Shown here: positions 44,194 to 52,884 of the stretch, piece after piece
Layout of the letters: each line of letters opens with the position of its first letter
Position numbering within the stretch: the first letter of the stretch is position 1
NCBI RefSeq assembly: GCF_900114635.1
Contig: NZ_FOTQ01000001.1
Span: forward strand, 558,001-622,000
Direction of reading: 5' to 3'
Source: Shimia aestuarii
Lineage (GTDB): Bacteria; Pseudomonadota; Alphaproteobacteria; Rhodobacterales; Rhodobacteraceae
Length of the DNA: 64,000 bases
Made by a program: the position numbers and the translations under genes
The notes under the pieces: generated by a model
What the model saw: only the letters and a program-made list of their open reading frames with translations
What the model was told of the DNA's origin: nothing
Database searches by the model: none

Positions 44194-44889
44194 ATGACCA
44201 AACACGCCCGCGCCCTCGCCGTTCATCTCTTCACCGCCACCGGCGCGGTTTTCGCCATGCTGGCCATGCTGGCCGCCGTTGACGGCAAATGGAGCCTCAT
44301 GTTCCTCTGGCTGGTTGTGGCCTTCGTCGTCGACGGATTCGATGGCCCAATGGCACGCCGCTATCATGTCAAGAAATACGCGCCGGAGTTCGACGGTGTA
44401 TTGCTCGACCTGATCATCGACTACCTGACCTATGTCTTCATCCCGGCCTTCGCCCTCTTCAAATCCGGGCTCATGGACGGCTGGACCGGTTGGTTCGCGA
44501 TCATCGTGATCACCTTTACCTCGGCTCTCTATTTTGCCGACACGCGCATGAAAACAAAGGACAACTCCTTTTCCGGCTTCCCCGGATGCTGGAACATGCT
44601 GGTGATCGTGATCTTCGCGGTTGAGCCGAACTTCTGGGTGAGCCTCGCCCTCGTCACGGTTCTGGCCATCGCCATGTTCCTGCCGATCAAGTTCATCCAC
44701 CCGGTCCGCACCGAACGCTGGCGCCTTGTTTCCCTGCCCATGGCCGTCGCCTGGACCTTCTTTGCCGGCTGGGCGGCCTGGGTCGATTTCCATCCCGAAA
44801 GCTGGGCCCACTGGGGCCTCGTCGCCACCTCCGCCTACCTGCTGGTCGCCGGGGCCGCGCAACAGATGATCTACCGCGAAACGCTGTGA
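44194..44889 (+). CDS. pcs: Phosphatidylcholine synthase
   Basis: A 231-residue CDP-alcohol phosphotransferase that condenses CDP-diacylglycerol with choline directly to phosphatidylcholine in the inner membrane. The motif DGPMARRYHVKKYAPEFDG...DxxxD matches the Pcs version, and seven to eight helices fill the protein. Pcs is characteristic of alphaproteobacteria that take up choline. The start at MTKHARAL was preferred over an upstream ATG. It converges with the cyclase fusion gene with a 6-base gap. Confidence 0.92.
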   Translation: MTKHARALAVHLFTATGAVFAMLAMLAAVDGKWSLMFLWLVVAFVVDGFDGPMARRYHVKKYAPEFDGVLLDLIIDYLTYVFIPAFALFKSGLMDGWTGWFAIIVITFTSALYFADTRMKTKDNSFSGFPGCWNMLVIVIFAVEPNFWVSLALVTVLAIAMFLPIKFIHPVRTERWRLVSLPMAVAWTFFAGWAAWVDFHPESWAHWGLVATSAYLLVAGAAQQMIYRETL

Positions 44890-44895
44890 TCCGGG

Positions 44896-46284
44896 TCAAT
44901 CGTGCCGGTCGATAAAGGCAAGCGCCTCGGCGCACATGTCATCGAAGGTGGCCGACCCTTCGAACATGAAATGATCGTCGCCAGCGAATTCCGCATATTC
45001 GGCCCCATCGATCAACCGCGCCATCAACCTGCCTTGCGATACCGGCGCAATGCGGTCGCCCGAGGCATGCAACACCAGCACCGGCACACCAAGCCTTCGC
45101 GCCTCTTCGACACAATCAAGCCGCGCGTTCATCCTGAACAGTTCCAGCGCATTTTCTGAAGACACCGTCAGCCGCTGCATTTCGTCAAAGGCCTTCTGCT
45201 GCTCCGGTGCCAATCCGGGGGCAAAGCTCGATGTGAAGAACTGTCGAAAGATCGGGTTGGGCAGACCCCAGCCATCTTTGATCATCCTGCAGGCCGCGTC
45301 GTAGAGCAAGGTTTCCTCCTGGCTCTCCCGCATCAACCGCCCCTGAAGATAGCCGCCCCAGATCACGAGGCAACTGACCTTCTCGGGGTGGCGCAGAGCG
45401 TAGCGGATCGAAAACCCCGCCCCCTGGCTGGCCGCGAAGATCGCGAAACGGTCCAACCCCGACGCCGCCACGACCGCTTCCATATCCGCGATCATGGCAT
45501 CACTGGAAATCTCGGGCACGTCCCAATCCGAAAGGCCATTGCCCCGCTGATCGAACCGGATCAGCCGCGTATTCTCCGAGAACCGCCGCAGGAACCCGGA
45601 CCAAAGAGGGTTCCCCCATTCGTACTCAAGATGAGTCATCCAGTTCGGTGCCTTGAAAACCGGCTTTCCTTGTCCGGTCTCCGCCCAGGCGATCTGCGTT
45701 CCATCCGCCGACCGGGCATAGCGCACATGCTGCGCACGCGCTTCCCGAAACTCGGGGGGCGGTTCGGGCCGCTCAAGGCTCCATTGCCAAACCCGGATCG
45801 GCCGGGTGAGGTTCTTGACGCGCTGGCTGCCCAGATCGCGGAAATGTTCACCCAGCCGGTCAAGCACCGTCTGGTGCACGATGTCCGAAATCGCCACCCC
45901 ACCAGGTTCCGCCAATGCCTCGAGCCGCGCCGCAACATTCACTCCGTCACCGAATACGTCCTCCTCGTCCACAATCACGTCGCCGATATTGATCCCGACG
46001 CGATAGACGATGCGCCGGTCGTCTTCCAAACTCGCTTCCCGCCGGGCCATGTCCGATTGAATGTCGATCGCACATCGCACTGCATCCTGTGCCGAGGCGA
46101 ACTCGGCCAGCATTCCGTCGCCTGTCGTCTTGACGATTCGTCCCCGGTTGCGGGCTATCTCGGGGTCGATCAACTCGCGGCGATGCCGCTTCTGGCGGGA
46201 CAGCACCCCCTCTTCATCCTGTTCCATCATCCGCGAAAACCCGACCATATCGGCGGCGAGGATCGCGGCAAGTCTGCGTTCCAT
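44896..46284 (-). CDS. Class III adenylate/guanylate cyclase fused to an alpha/beta hydrolase
   Basis: 462 residues. Residues 1-165 form a class III cyclase domain with both metal aspartates (AADMVGFSR; TTGDGMLAEF) and the transition-state GVNVAARLE residues, so it looks active. Residues 190-460 form an alpha/beta hydrolase with the nucleophile elbow AASQGAG, acid LHASGDRIAP and His in AGDDHFMFEG. The protein has no membrane segment. Start at MERRLAAIL with a CAGGAGA site. The hydrolase substrate and whether it controls the cyclase are unknown. Confidence 0.88.
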   Translation of the reverse strand: MERRLAAILAADMVGFSRMMEQDEEGVLSRQKRHRRELIDPEIARNRGRIVKTTGDGMLAEFASAQDAVRCAIDIQSDMARREASLEDDRRIVYRVGINIGDVIVDEEDVFGDGVNVAARLEALAEPGGVAISDIVHQTVLDRLGEHFRDLGSQRVKNLTRPIRVWQWSLERPEPPPEFREARAQHVRYARSADGTQIAWAETGQGKPVFKAPNWMTHLEYEWGNPLWSGFLRRFSENTRLIRFDQRGNGLSDWDVPEISSDAMIADMEAVVAASGLDRFAIFAASQGAGFSIRYALRHPEKVSCLVIWGGYLQGRLMRESQEETLLYDAACRMIKDGWGLPNPIFRQFFTSSFAPGLAPEQQKAFDEMQRLTVSSENALELFRMNARLDCVEEARRLGVPVLVLHASGDRIAPVSQGRLMARLIDGAEYAEFAGDDHFMFEGSATFDDMCAEALAFIDRHD

Positions 46285-46345
46285 ACAAAAATCTCCTGCT
46301 GGCGCAGGACACAGTTTAGCACGCGGAACGGTTTCGCCCAAAACC

Positions 46346-46804
46346 TCAGATCAGGAACCCGCCCGCCCCCTCGTGGCGCAGAAGCCAAACCTTGCTTTCA
46401 ACCCCGCCCGCGCCGGAGAAGCCTGTCAGCCCCTTGGCCCCCATCACGCGATGACAGGGAATGAGGATCGGGATCGGATTGCCGCCACAGGCCTGCCCGA
46501 CCGCCTGCGCGGGCACACCCAGATCGGCCGCGATCTCACCATAAGTCCGCGTGTACCCGAAAGGGATCGCCCGCATCGCGTCACAAACCGCGCGCTGAAA
46601 CGCCGAGCCACGAACGCGCAAAGGCAGGTCGAATACTTCCCGCCCCCCGACAAAATAGTCTGCCAACTGCGCCTCCGCATCCTGCAAAACGGCACAATCT
46701 GACGAGCGCTCCGGCACGCCGCCCCAATCCAACGCAACAATCGCCCCGTCCTCTGCGACGATCCTCATTGCCCCCAAGGGGCTCTCCATCCAGCGCTCTT
46801 CCAT
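46346..46804 (-). CDS. ogt: Methylated-DNA-protein-cysteine methyltransferase (Ogt type)
   Basis: A 152-residue suicide repair protein that takes alkyl groups from O6-alkylguanine. The acceptor Cys is in IPCHRVMG, preceded by VGQACGGNPIPILIPCHRV and the arginine-finger region YGEIAADLG. The ATG at 46804 follows an AGGATGGGG ribosome site; a TTG five codons upstream is less likely. Located downstream of ileS and upstream of the cyclase gene on the same strand. Confidence 0.93.
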   Translation of the reverse strand: MEERWMESPLGAMRIVAEDGAIVALDWGGVPERSSDCAVLQDAEAQLADYFVGGREVFDLPLRVRGSAFQRAVCDAMRAIPFGYTRTYGEIAADLGVPAQAVGQACGGNPIPILIPCHRVMGAKGLTGFSGAGGVESKVWLLRHEGAGGFLI

Positions 46805-46856
46805 ACCCCATCCTGCCAATGAAAAAGGCGCCCCGCAAGCAAGGCGCCCGTCTCTT

Positions 46857-46930
46857 CATTTTGCCCGAAATACTCCGGGGGTTTGGGGGCTGGCCCCCAA
46901 TTCATCATGCGGTTGGAGGCCGGCTCCTAA
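46857..46930 (+). repeat. Dispersed intergenic repeat, copy D
   Basis: Between ogt and ileS: TTTGCCCGAAATACTCCGGGGG, then GGGGGCTGGCCCCC and GGAGGCCGGCTCC palindromes. The core box is strongly conserved relative to copies B, E and F. Confidence 0.6.
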
Positions 46931-49840
46931 TCAGCTCAATGCCTCGTCACAACGGCCGCAGACCGCCGCATGCGCGTGGCTGCCCACATCCGGCAGGATT
47001 TTCCAGCACCGCTGACATTTCGCACCGTCCGCCTTTTCAAAGACCACGCCCACGCCTTCAACCTCAGGCATGCGGAAGGCTTCGGCAGGCAGCGGATCAC
47101 CGGTCAGGGAGACGCTCGATGTGATGCAGACATCGGCAAAATTCACGCCCTTCAGCGCGATCAGCACCTCTTCATTGCGTACATGAACGGTCGGTGCCGC
47201 TTCAAGCGACGCCCCGATTACCTTATCGGTCCGCTGGATTTCAAGCGCCGCGGTCACGACACGGCGCACTTCGCGCACCTGCGCCCATTTCGCGGCCAGC
47301 GGCTCGTTCAGCCAATCAGCCGGCGTGTCCGGGAAGTCCACGAGATGCACCGAGGACTCATCGCCCGGGAACCGCTCAAGCCAGACCTCTTCCATGGTGA
47401 AAACAAGGATCGGCGCCAGCCAGGTGGTCAGACGATGATAAAGGATATCAAGCACCGTGCGCGCGGCGCGGCGGCGCGGCGTATCCCCGTCGCAATAAAG
47501 CGCGTCCTTGCGGATGTCGAAATAGAAAGACGACAGGTCCACCGTGGCAAAGTTGAACACGGCGCTGAACACACCCTGGAAATCAAACGCCGCGTATCCG
47601 GTGCGTACCTTGTGATCCAGCTCGGCAAGGCGATGCAACACCCAGCGTTCCAGCTCCGGCATATCCGCCAGTTCCACCCGATCCGCTTCGCTGAATTCCG
47701 ACAAGGACCCCAGCATGAACCGCATCGTGTTGCGCAACCGGCGATAGCTGTCCGCAACCCCCTTGAGGATTTCCGGCCCGATCCGCTGATCGGCGGTGTA
47801 ATCGGTCTGAGCAACCCACAGACGCAGGATATCGGCGCCGTATTGCTGCACGACCTTCTCAGGCACGATGGTATTGCCAAGCGACTTGGACATTTTGTTG
47901 CCCTTCTCGTCCAGCGTGAACCCGTGGGTCACCACGTTGCGATAAGGCGCGCGCCCCTTGGTGCCACAGGCCTGCAACAGCGAGGAATGGAACCAGCCGC
48001 GATGCTGGTCGGTGCCTTCCATGTAGACGTCGGCAATCCCGTCCTTGGTCCCGTCTTCCCGGTCGCGCAGCACAAACGCATGGGTCGATCCACTGTCAAA
48101 CCAGACGTCCAGCACGTCATAGACCTGCACCCATTCTTCCGGATCATACTCATTGCCAAGGAACCGCGCCTTCGCGCCCTCGGCATACCAGCAATCCGCG
48201 CCTTCAACCTCGAACGCTTCCACGATCCGCGCGTTCACCGCCGGGTCCTGCAACAGGAACCCTTCGTCACTTGGCAACGCATCCTTCTTCACAAAACAGG
48301 TCAGCGGCACGCCCCAGGCCCGCTGGCGTGAAAGCACCCAGTCCGGGCGGCTCTCGATCATCGAATAAAGTCGGTTGCGGCCCGCCTGCGGCGTCCATTT
48401 CACCAGCTTGTCGATCGAATTCAGCGCCCGCTCGCGGATGGTATCGCCCATCTCGCCCTGCCCGTCCTCGATGTCCCGATCGACGGCGGCAAACCATTGC
48501 GGCGTGTTGCGGAAGATCACCGGCGCCTTCGAGCGCCAAGAATGCGGATAGCTATGCGTCACCCGGCCCCGCGCAATCAGCGCACCAACCTCGGCCAGCT
48601 TGTTGATCACCGCCGTGTTGGCGCCACCCTCCTTGCCCTTGGGCGTGATGATAACCTCGCCGCCAAACAACGGCAGCGACGCCCGGAACGATCCGTCCTC
48701 GATCACGTTATGGGTCATCTGAAGCCCGTGCTTCACCCCAAGGATAAAGTCATCTGCACCATGGCTCGGCGCAGTGTGCACGAACCCGGTTCCGGCCTCG
48801 TCGGTCACATGGTCGCCGGGCAGCATCGGCACATCATAGTCCCATTCGCCTTCGCCACCCGAGACCCCGCGCAGCGGGTGCGCACAGATCAAAAGGTCAA
48901 GCTGCTCGGCGCTCACATCGCGCTTGCGCACGAATTCCTCGACCTTGGCCGCCTTCATCACGTCCTCGGCCAGGTTGTCTGCCAATAGGTAATGCTCGCC
49001 TTTCTGGGCCCAGTTGCCCTCCGGCGCCGCCGTGACCTTGTAAAGGCCATAGGAGAGGTCCGGGTTGAACGCCACGGCGCGGTTCGACGGGATCGTCCAC
49101 GGGGTCGTGGTCCAGATCACGACGTTCACGCCAAGAAGCTGCGAGCGTGCCCCGGTCTTCTCCACCGCCCGCACGATGGGGAACTTGACCCAGATCGTGT
49201 GGCTCTTGTGATCGTGATACTCGATCTCCGCCTCGGCCAGCGCGGTCTTCTCCACCGGCGACCACATCACGGGCTTGGACCCCTGGTAAAGCGTACCGTT
49301 CATCAGGAACTTCATGAACTCCCCGGCAATCACCGCCTCGGCGTGGTAATCCATTGTCAGATAGGGGTTTTCCCAATTGCCGGTGATGCCCAGCCGCTTG
49401 AATTCCTCGCGTTGGATGTCGACCCACTTGTCGGCAAAGGCACGGCATTCCTGACGGAACTCGACCACGTCAACCGCGTCCTTGTCCTGACCCTTGGCAC
49501 GGTACTGTTCCTCGATCTTCCATTCGATCGGCAACCCGTGACAATCCCAGCCCGGCACGTAACGGCTGTCATACCCCATCATCTGGTGCGAGCGTACGAT
49601 CATGTCCTTGATCGTCTTGTTGAGCGCGTGGCCGATATGCAGGTGCCCGTTGGCATAGGGCGGACCATCGTGCAGCGTGAAGGGATCGCGCCCTTCTTTC
49701 TCACGCAGCTTGTCATAAACCCCGATCTTCTCCCAACGCTCCAACCAAGCCGGCTCGCGCTTGGGCAGCCCTGCACGCATCGGGAAATCGGTCTTGGGCA
49801 GGTTCAGGGTGTCTTTGTATTCAGGCGTATCGGCGCACAT
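46931..49840 (-). CDS. ileS: Isoleucyl-tRNA synthetase
   Basis: A 969-residue class Ia aminoacyl-tRNA synthetase. The HIGH motif is HLHIGH at residues 66-71, the KMSKS loop is GNKMSKSLGN, and the CP1 editing domain spans about 185-400 (including VIWTTTPWTIPSNRA). A C-terminal zinc finger closes the protein (CQRCWKILPDVG and VCGRCDEALS). It charges tRNA-Ile and removes mischarged Val. The 256-base divergent gap to the globin gene shows no gene. Confidence 0.98.
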   Translation of the reverse strand: MCADTPEYKDTLNLPKTDFPMRAGLPKREPAWLERWEKIGVYDKLREKEGRDPFTLHDGPPYANGHLHIGHALNKTIKDMIVRSHQMMGYDSRYVPGWDCHGLPIEWKIEEQYRAKGQDKDAVDVVEFRQECRAFADKWVDIQREEFKRLGITGNWENPYLTMDYHAEAVIAGEFMKFLMNGTLYQGSKPVMWSPVEKTALAEAEIEYHDHKSHTIWVKFPIVRAVEKTGARSQLLGVNVVIWTTTPWTIPSNRAVAFNPDLSYGLYKVTAAPEGNWAQKGEHYLLADNLAEDVMKAAKVEEFVRKRDVSAEQLDLLICAHPLRGVSGGEGEWDYDVPMLPGDHVTDEAGTGFVHTAPSHGADDFILGVKHGLQMTHNVIEDGSFRASLPLFGGEVIITPKGKEGGANTAVINKLAEVGALIARGRVTHSYPHSWRSKAPVIFRNTPQWFAAVDRDIEDGQGEMGDTIRERALNSIDKLVKWTPQAGRNRLYSMIESRPDWVLSRQRAWGVPLTCFVKKDALPSDEGFLLQDPAVNARIVEAFEVEGADCWYAEGAKARFLGNEYDPEEWVQVYDVLDVWFDSGSTHAFVLRDREDGTKDGIADVYMEGTDQHRGWFHSSLLQACGTKGRAPYRNVVTHGFTLDEKGNKMSKSLGNTIVPEKVVQQYGADILRLWVAQTDYTADQRIGPEILKGVADSYRRLRNTMRFMLGSLSEFSEADRVELADMPELERWVLHRLAELDHKVRTGYAAFDFQGVFSAVFNFATVDLSSFYFDIRKDALYCDGDTPRRRAARTVLDILYHRLTTWLAPILVFTMEEVWLERFPGDESSVHLVDFPDTPADWLNEPLAAKWAQVREVRRVVTAALEIQRTDKVIGASLEAAPTVHVRNEEVLIALKGVNFADVCITSSVSLTGDPLPAEAFRMPEVEGVGVVFEKADGAKCQRCWKILPDVGSHAHAAVCGRCDEALS

Positions 49841-50096
49841 CTTTGGCGTCCTTCATCTATCGGTCGTATCGGAATGGTCTGGGGCGGCGCGACATCTCAA
49901 ACGCCTTGTCCCGGCGGCTCGTGGGTCAGAGCGCCGGGCATATAATTCGAATAATGATCGCGGAACGGTGCATCATCATGCCCGTCTTATAGGCCCGCGC
50001 GAAACCAGCGTCCAGAGGGTTGAAACGCGGCGCTTTGGCTCTTTTCCCTTCTTGCCTGCAACACTAGTGTGCCCACACAGAGAGCGAGACCTGAAC

Positions 50097-50504
50097 ATGT
50101 CCCCCATCCCACCCCGCTTTGACATCTCCCGCGACGACATCGCCCGCGTTGTTGCCGCGTTCTATGCGCAAATCCGCCAGCACCCGGGTCTCGGCCCGGT
50201 CTTTTCCGTCCACGTGCGCGACTGGCTCGCGCATGAGGAAAAGATCACCCGGTTCTGGGCCAACGCGATCCTTTACGAGCGCAGCTATGACGGAAACCCG
50301 GCCCAGATTCACAAACAGGCACAAAACGTCCGCCCCGGCATGTTCGAACCGTGGCTAGCACTGTTTGACATGACCCTGAAACAGGAACTCGCCCCCGAAC
50401 AGGCCGCCTCGTGGTCGGCGCTGGCACACACAATCGGGCGCAGCCTGCGCGCCAGCGTCGTCGAACGCCAGAAGGGTCCCGGCGGCGTCCCGATCCTACG
50501 CTGA
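50097..50504 (+). CDS. Group III truncated haemoglobin, copy 1
   Basis: A 135-residue truncated globin of group III (2/2 fold). It carries FYAQIRQHPGLGPVF, HVRDWLAHEEKITRFW and the proximal-His region with GNPAQIHKQAQNV. Group III globins in alphaproteobacteria are linked to oxygen or NO sensing/detoxification. It lacks a signal peptide, so it is cytoplasmic. The gene is 85 bases upstream of a second globin of the same group. Confidence 0.9.
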   Translation: MSPIPPRFDISRDDIARVVAAFYAQIRQHPGLGPVFSVHVRDWLAHEEKITRFWANAILYERSYDGNPAQIHKQAQNVRPGMFEPWLALFDMTLKQELAPEQAASWSALAHTIGRSLRASVVERQKGPGGVPILR

Positions 50505-50589
50505 CGGGCCCGGGCGCGGCAATGCGTATCATTGCCCTTGCGTCAACGCTCCGGTTTCCTGACCGGGTAACGATTGACGGACCTTTGCC

Positions 50590-50994
50590 ATGACCTCTAC
50601 GCCCACCGCCGAAGCCACCCTGAGCGCCGAGCAGATCGACCACGTGACCGCGCTGTTTTATGATCGCATCCGGGGGGATGACACGCTTGGCCCCGTATTT
50701 GCCGCGACCGTGACAGACGATGCCTGGCCCGCACATGTGGCCCGGGTGGCAAGCTTCTGGCGCAGCACTCTGCTGGGCGAGAACAGTTATCAGGGCAATC
50801 CGCTCAAAGCCCATAATCAGGCGAGCACGATGCAACTGGCCCATTTCGAACCCTGGCTGGCCATGCTCGACACGGTCCTGTCCGAAGAACTCTCGCCCGA
50901 TCAGGCGCGCGCCTGGTCCATGGTCGCCCATCGCCTCGGCAAGCGGCTGAGCATGGGGATGCAGGGCAAAGTCCCGCCCCATCTGCAAGAGTGA
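50590..50994 (+). CDS. Group III truncated haemoglobin, copy 2
   Basis: A 134-residue paralogue of the upstream globin: FYDRIRGDDTLGPVF, WPAHVARVASFWRSTLLG and GNPLKAHNQASTM align position for position, but overall identity is moderate, so the duplication is old. The end differs (GMQGKVPPHLQE). Retention of two group III globins in tandem suggests different ligands or partners (inference). Confidence 0.9.
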   Translation: MTSTPTAEATLSAEQIDHVTALFYDRIRGDDTLGPVFAATVTDDAWPAHVARVASFWRSTLLGENSYQGNPLKAHNQASTMQLAHFEPWLAMLDTVLSEELSPDQARAWSMVAHRLGKRLSMGMQGKVPPHLQE

Positions 50995-51000
50995 CGGTTC

Positions 51001-51044
51001 AAACCGACGCAATACCGACGTGATACCGACGCAAAACCGCAAGG
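51001..51044. repeat. Array of four 11-bp direct repeats (ATACCGACGTG type), locus 2
   Basis: Units AAACCGACGCA, ATACCGACGTG, ATACCGACGCA, AAACCGCAAGG. Same unit, same count and same order of degeneracy as at 20442-20485, 30.5 kb away. It begins 6 bases after the globin stop, between converging genes, so it is not a simple promoter element. Confidence 0.75.
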
Positions 51045-51065
51045 GGTTTTGCACCCAACACCCCC

Positions 51066-51122
51066 TTCATTTTGCCCAAAATACTCCCGCCGGAGGCGTC
51101 CCAACGGCGCCTCTTGCCCCTC
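51066..51122 (+). repeat. Dispersed intergenic repeat, copy E
   Basis: CATTTTGCCCAAAATACTCCCGCCGGAGGCG, then CCAACGGCGCCTC. The AAATACTCC box is intact; the second palindrome is GGAGGCG-N12-CGCCTC. It ends 3 bases before the VIT1-family gene stop. Confidence 0.55.
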
Positions 51123-51124
51123 GC

Positions 51125-51835
51125 TCACGGGTGGAATAGTGACCCCACACCAAAAGCAATCGCGGCTGCCGCACCGCCGATCGCCAGCGTCTCGAACCCC
51201 GACCGCCACCACGGCTCCGGCGACCAAAATGATTTGCTTGCGCCGATGACAAAAAAGACAACCCCCGTCATCGCCGCAGACCATGTAAATGCGTCCAATA
51301 CACTGAAAACAAAAGGCAAAAGTGGAATCAGCCCGGCCACAAGAAACGCCAAGAACGTCGCCACAGCGGCCCGCATCGGGTGCGGATCCACACCGGCCAA
51401 ACCGTATTCGCCTTCCAGCATCAACTGAATGGCGGCCTCTTCGTTGGCCGCAATCGCATCCGCCGCCGCCTCCAGAACCTCCCCCTCCAGCCCCTTCAGG
51501 CGCAGGATTTCCTTTATCTCCCGGCGTTCTCCCTCGGGGTGCTCACGCAGATGCCGCTTCTCAACCCCCCGCAACCGGCGCGCATGATCCAGCTCCGCCT
51601 TGGTTCCCGAGTAATTTCCCGCCGCCATCGAAAACCCGTCCGCCAGCACATTCGCCAACCCCAGCGCAACAATGATCATCGGCGACAGCCCGGCGCCCGC
51701 GACCCCCGCGACAATGGCAAAGGTCGTGACCGATCCGTCGATCCCGCCATACACAAGATCGCGCAGATATCCCCGCCCTGGCGGGGCACCGATCCTTTTT
51801 TCGACTTCGCTTTGAGAATGGCCATGATCTTTCAT
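51125..51835 (-). CDS. VIT1/CCC1-family iron or manganese transporter
   Basis: A 236-residue membrane protein of the VIT1/CCC1 family. It begins with a soluble stretch containing RDLVYGGIDGSVTTFAIVAG, the signature of the first helix, and has a cytoplasmic metal-binding-type helical region rich in Glu/Arg (about 85-135) followed by three helices at 160-235. Relatives move Fe2+ or Mn2+ out of the cytosol. It converges with the globins, an iron-linked neighbourhood. Confidence 0.88.
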   Translation of the reverse strand: MKDHGHSQSEVEKRIGAPPGRGYLRDLVYGGIDGSVTTFAIVAGVAGAGLSPMIIVALGLANVLADGFSMAAGNYSGTKAELDHARRLRGVEKRHLREHPEGERREIKEILRLKGLEGEVLEAAADAIAANEEAAIQLMLEGEYGLAGVDPHPMRAAVATFLAFLVAGLIPLLPFVFSVLDAFTWSAAMTGVVFFVIGASKSFWSPEPWWRSGFETLAIGGAAAAIAFGVGSLFHP

Positions 51836-51894
51836 GGCCTCAGACTGTCAAAGCCGCCGCTGCGCCTCCATGCGCCAGATCAAAAAAGACGGGT

Positions 51895-52884
51895 TCAGCG
51901 ATCAAACAGCCCGGTCAACGCCCTTTTGACCAACCCGGAAACCGAGGGACGCCGCCCCTCGCCAAAGGGCAAGGGTCGACACACTTCCATAGCCGCGACC
52001 CCAACGCGCGCGGTCAGGGCACCGTTCACAAGCCCCTCGCCAAACCGGCGGCTCAACTTGGCCAGCGCACCGCCCCCCGCCAGCGTTCCGATCAGGTCAT
52101 CGCCCACGGCGACGGCCCCGGTGGCCACGAGATGCGTCATCACTGCCCGGAACAGGCGCCAACTGCCCAGCGTTCCTGCGCGCCCGCCGTAAATCTCGGC
52201 CACACGCCGGATCATCCGCATATTGGCCGTCAACGCCGCCACCACATCCGCAAGCGCCAACGGCACCAGCGCAGTGACGGTCGCCACCTGCCGTGCAGCC
52301 GCCTCCACTTCCCGCCGTGCTGCTGCGTCCAGAGGAGCCATCACCTCGGCTTCGGCCAGCTGCAACAGGGCATCGCCATCCATGACGTCTCCGCGTCGCT
52401 CCGCCAGCCGCTCCCGGCCCCAACGCGTATCCTCGCGACCGCGATAGAACCGGGTCAGATTGTCTACGACCACGCGCGCCTCGGCCAGCGTCCCGCCCGC
52501 TTGTGCCGCATCCGCCTGCTGCCGCAGCTGGTCGACCCGGCGCAACCGCGCGAACCCGGCCAGCTCCTTGAACATCATGGCCACAGCCACCAGCAGCAAC
52601 GCCGCGCCCAATCCGGTCACGGCCCATCCCAGAACCGGTGACCGCGCGACCATCCCGGTCACGAAATCCCAAGCCGCCACTGAAACAACCGCCCCGAAAA
52701 ACGCCGCCAGCAGCGCCCAGAACCACCGCGCAAGCCGTGACGGCCTCCGCGCGCCCAACCGCGCCGCGACCTGCATCGCTTGCCCCTCCGGCAAAGGCGG
52801 CGTCACATCCGGCACCGGCGCGGCTTCGGCCACGTTCACGGACGGCTTGTCGTCCAAATCAATCAACACAGGCCCGTTGGTCAC
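51895..52884 (-). CDS. YcjF/TIGR01620-type (DUF697) membrane protein
   Basis: A 329-residue protein with a Pro-rich N-terminus, two adjacent helices (about 54-75 and 82-105) and a C-terminal DUF697 region (TALVPLALADVVAALTANMR). The start overlaps the stop of the YcjX gene by four bases (ATGA), the standard pairing of ycjX-ycjF. The pair belongs to stress-responsive regulons in E. coli; the molecular role is unclear. Confidence 0.88.
   Translation of the reverse strand: MTNGPVLIDLDDKPSVNVAEAAPVPDVTPPLPEGQAMQVAARLGARRPSRLARWFWALLAAFFGAVVSVAAWDFVTGMVARSPVLGWAVTGLGAALLLVAVAMMFKELAGFARLRRVDQLRQQADAAQAGGTLAEARVVVDNLTRFYRGREDTRWGRERLAERRGDVMDGDALLQLAEAEVMAPLDAAARREVEAAARQVATVTALVPLALADVVAALTANMRMIRRVAEIYGGRAGTLGSWRLFRAVMTHLVATGAVAVGDDLIGTLAGGGALAKLSRRFGEGLVNGALTARVGVAAMEVCRPLPFGEGRRPSVSGLVKRALTGLFDR

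Noticed and set aside
49861-49960. tRNA-like sequence ahead of ileS (CGTGGGTCAGAGCGCCGGGC)
   Set aside because: No cloverleaf can be drawn: the T-loop consensus GGTTCGAAxCC is broken and no matching acceptor or anticodon arm is visible.
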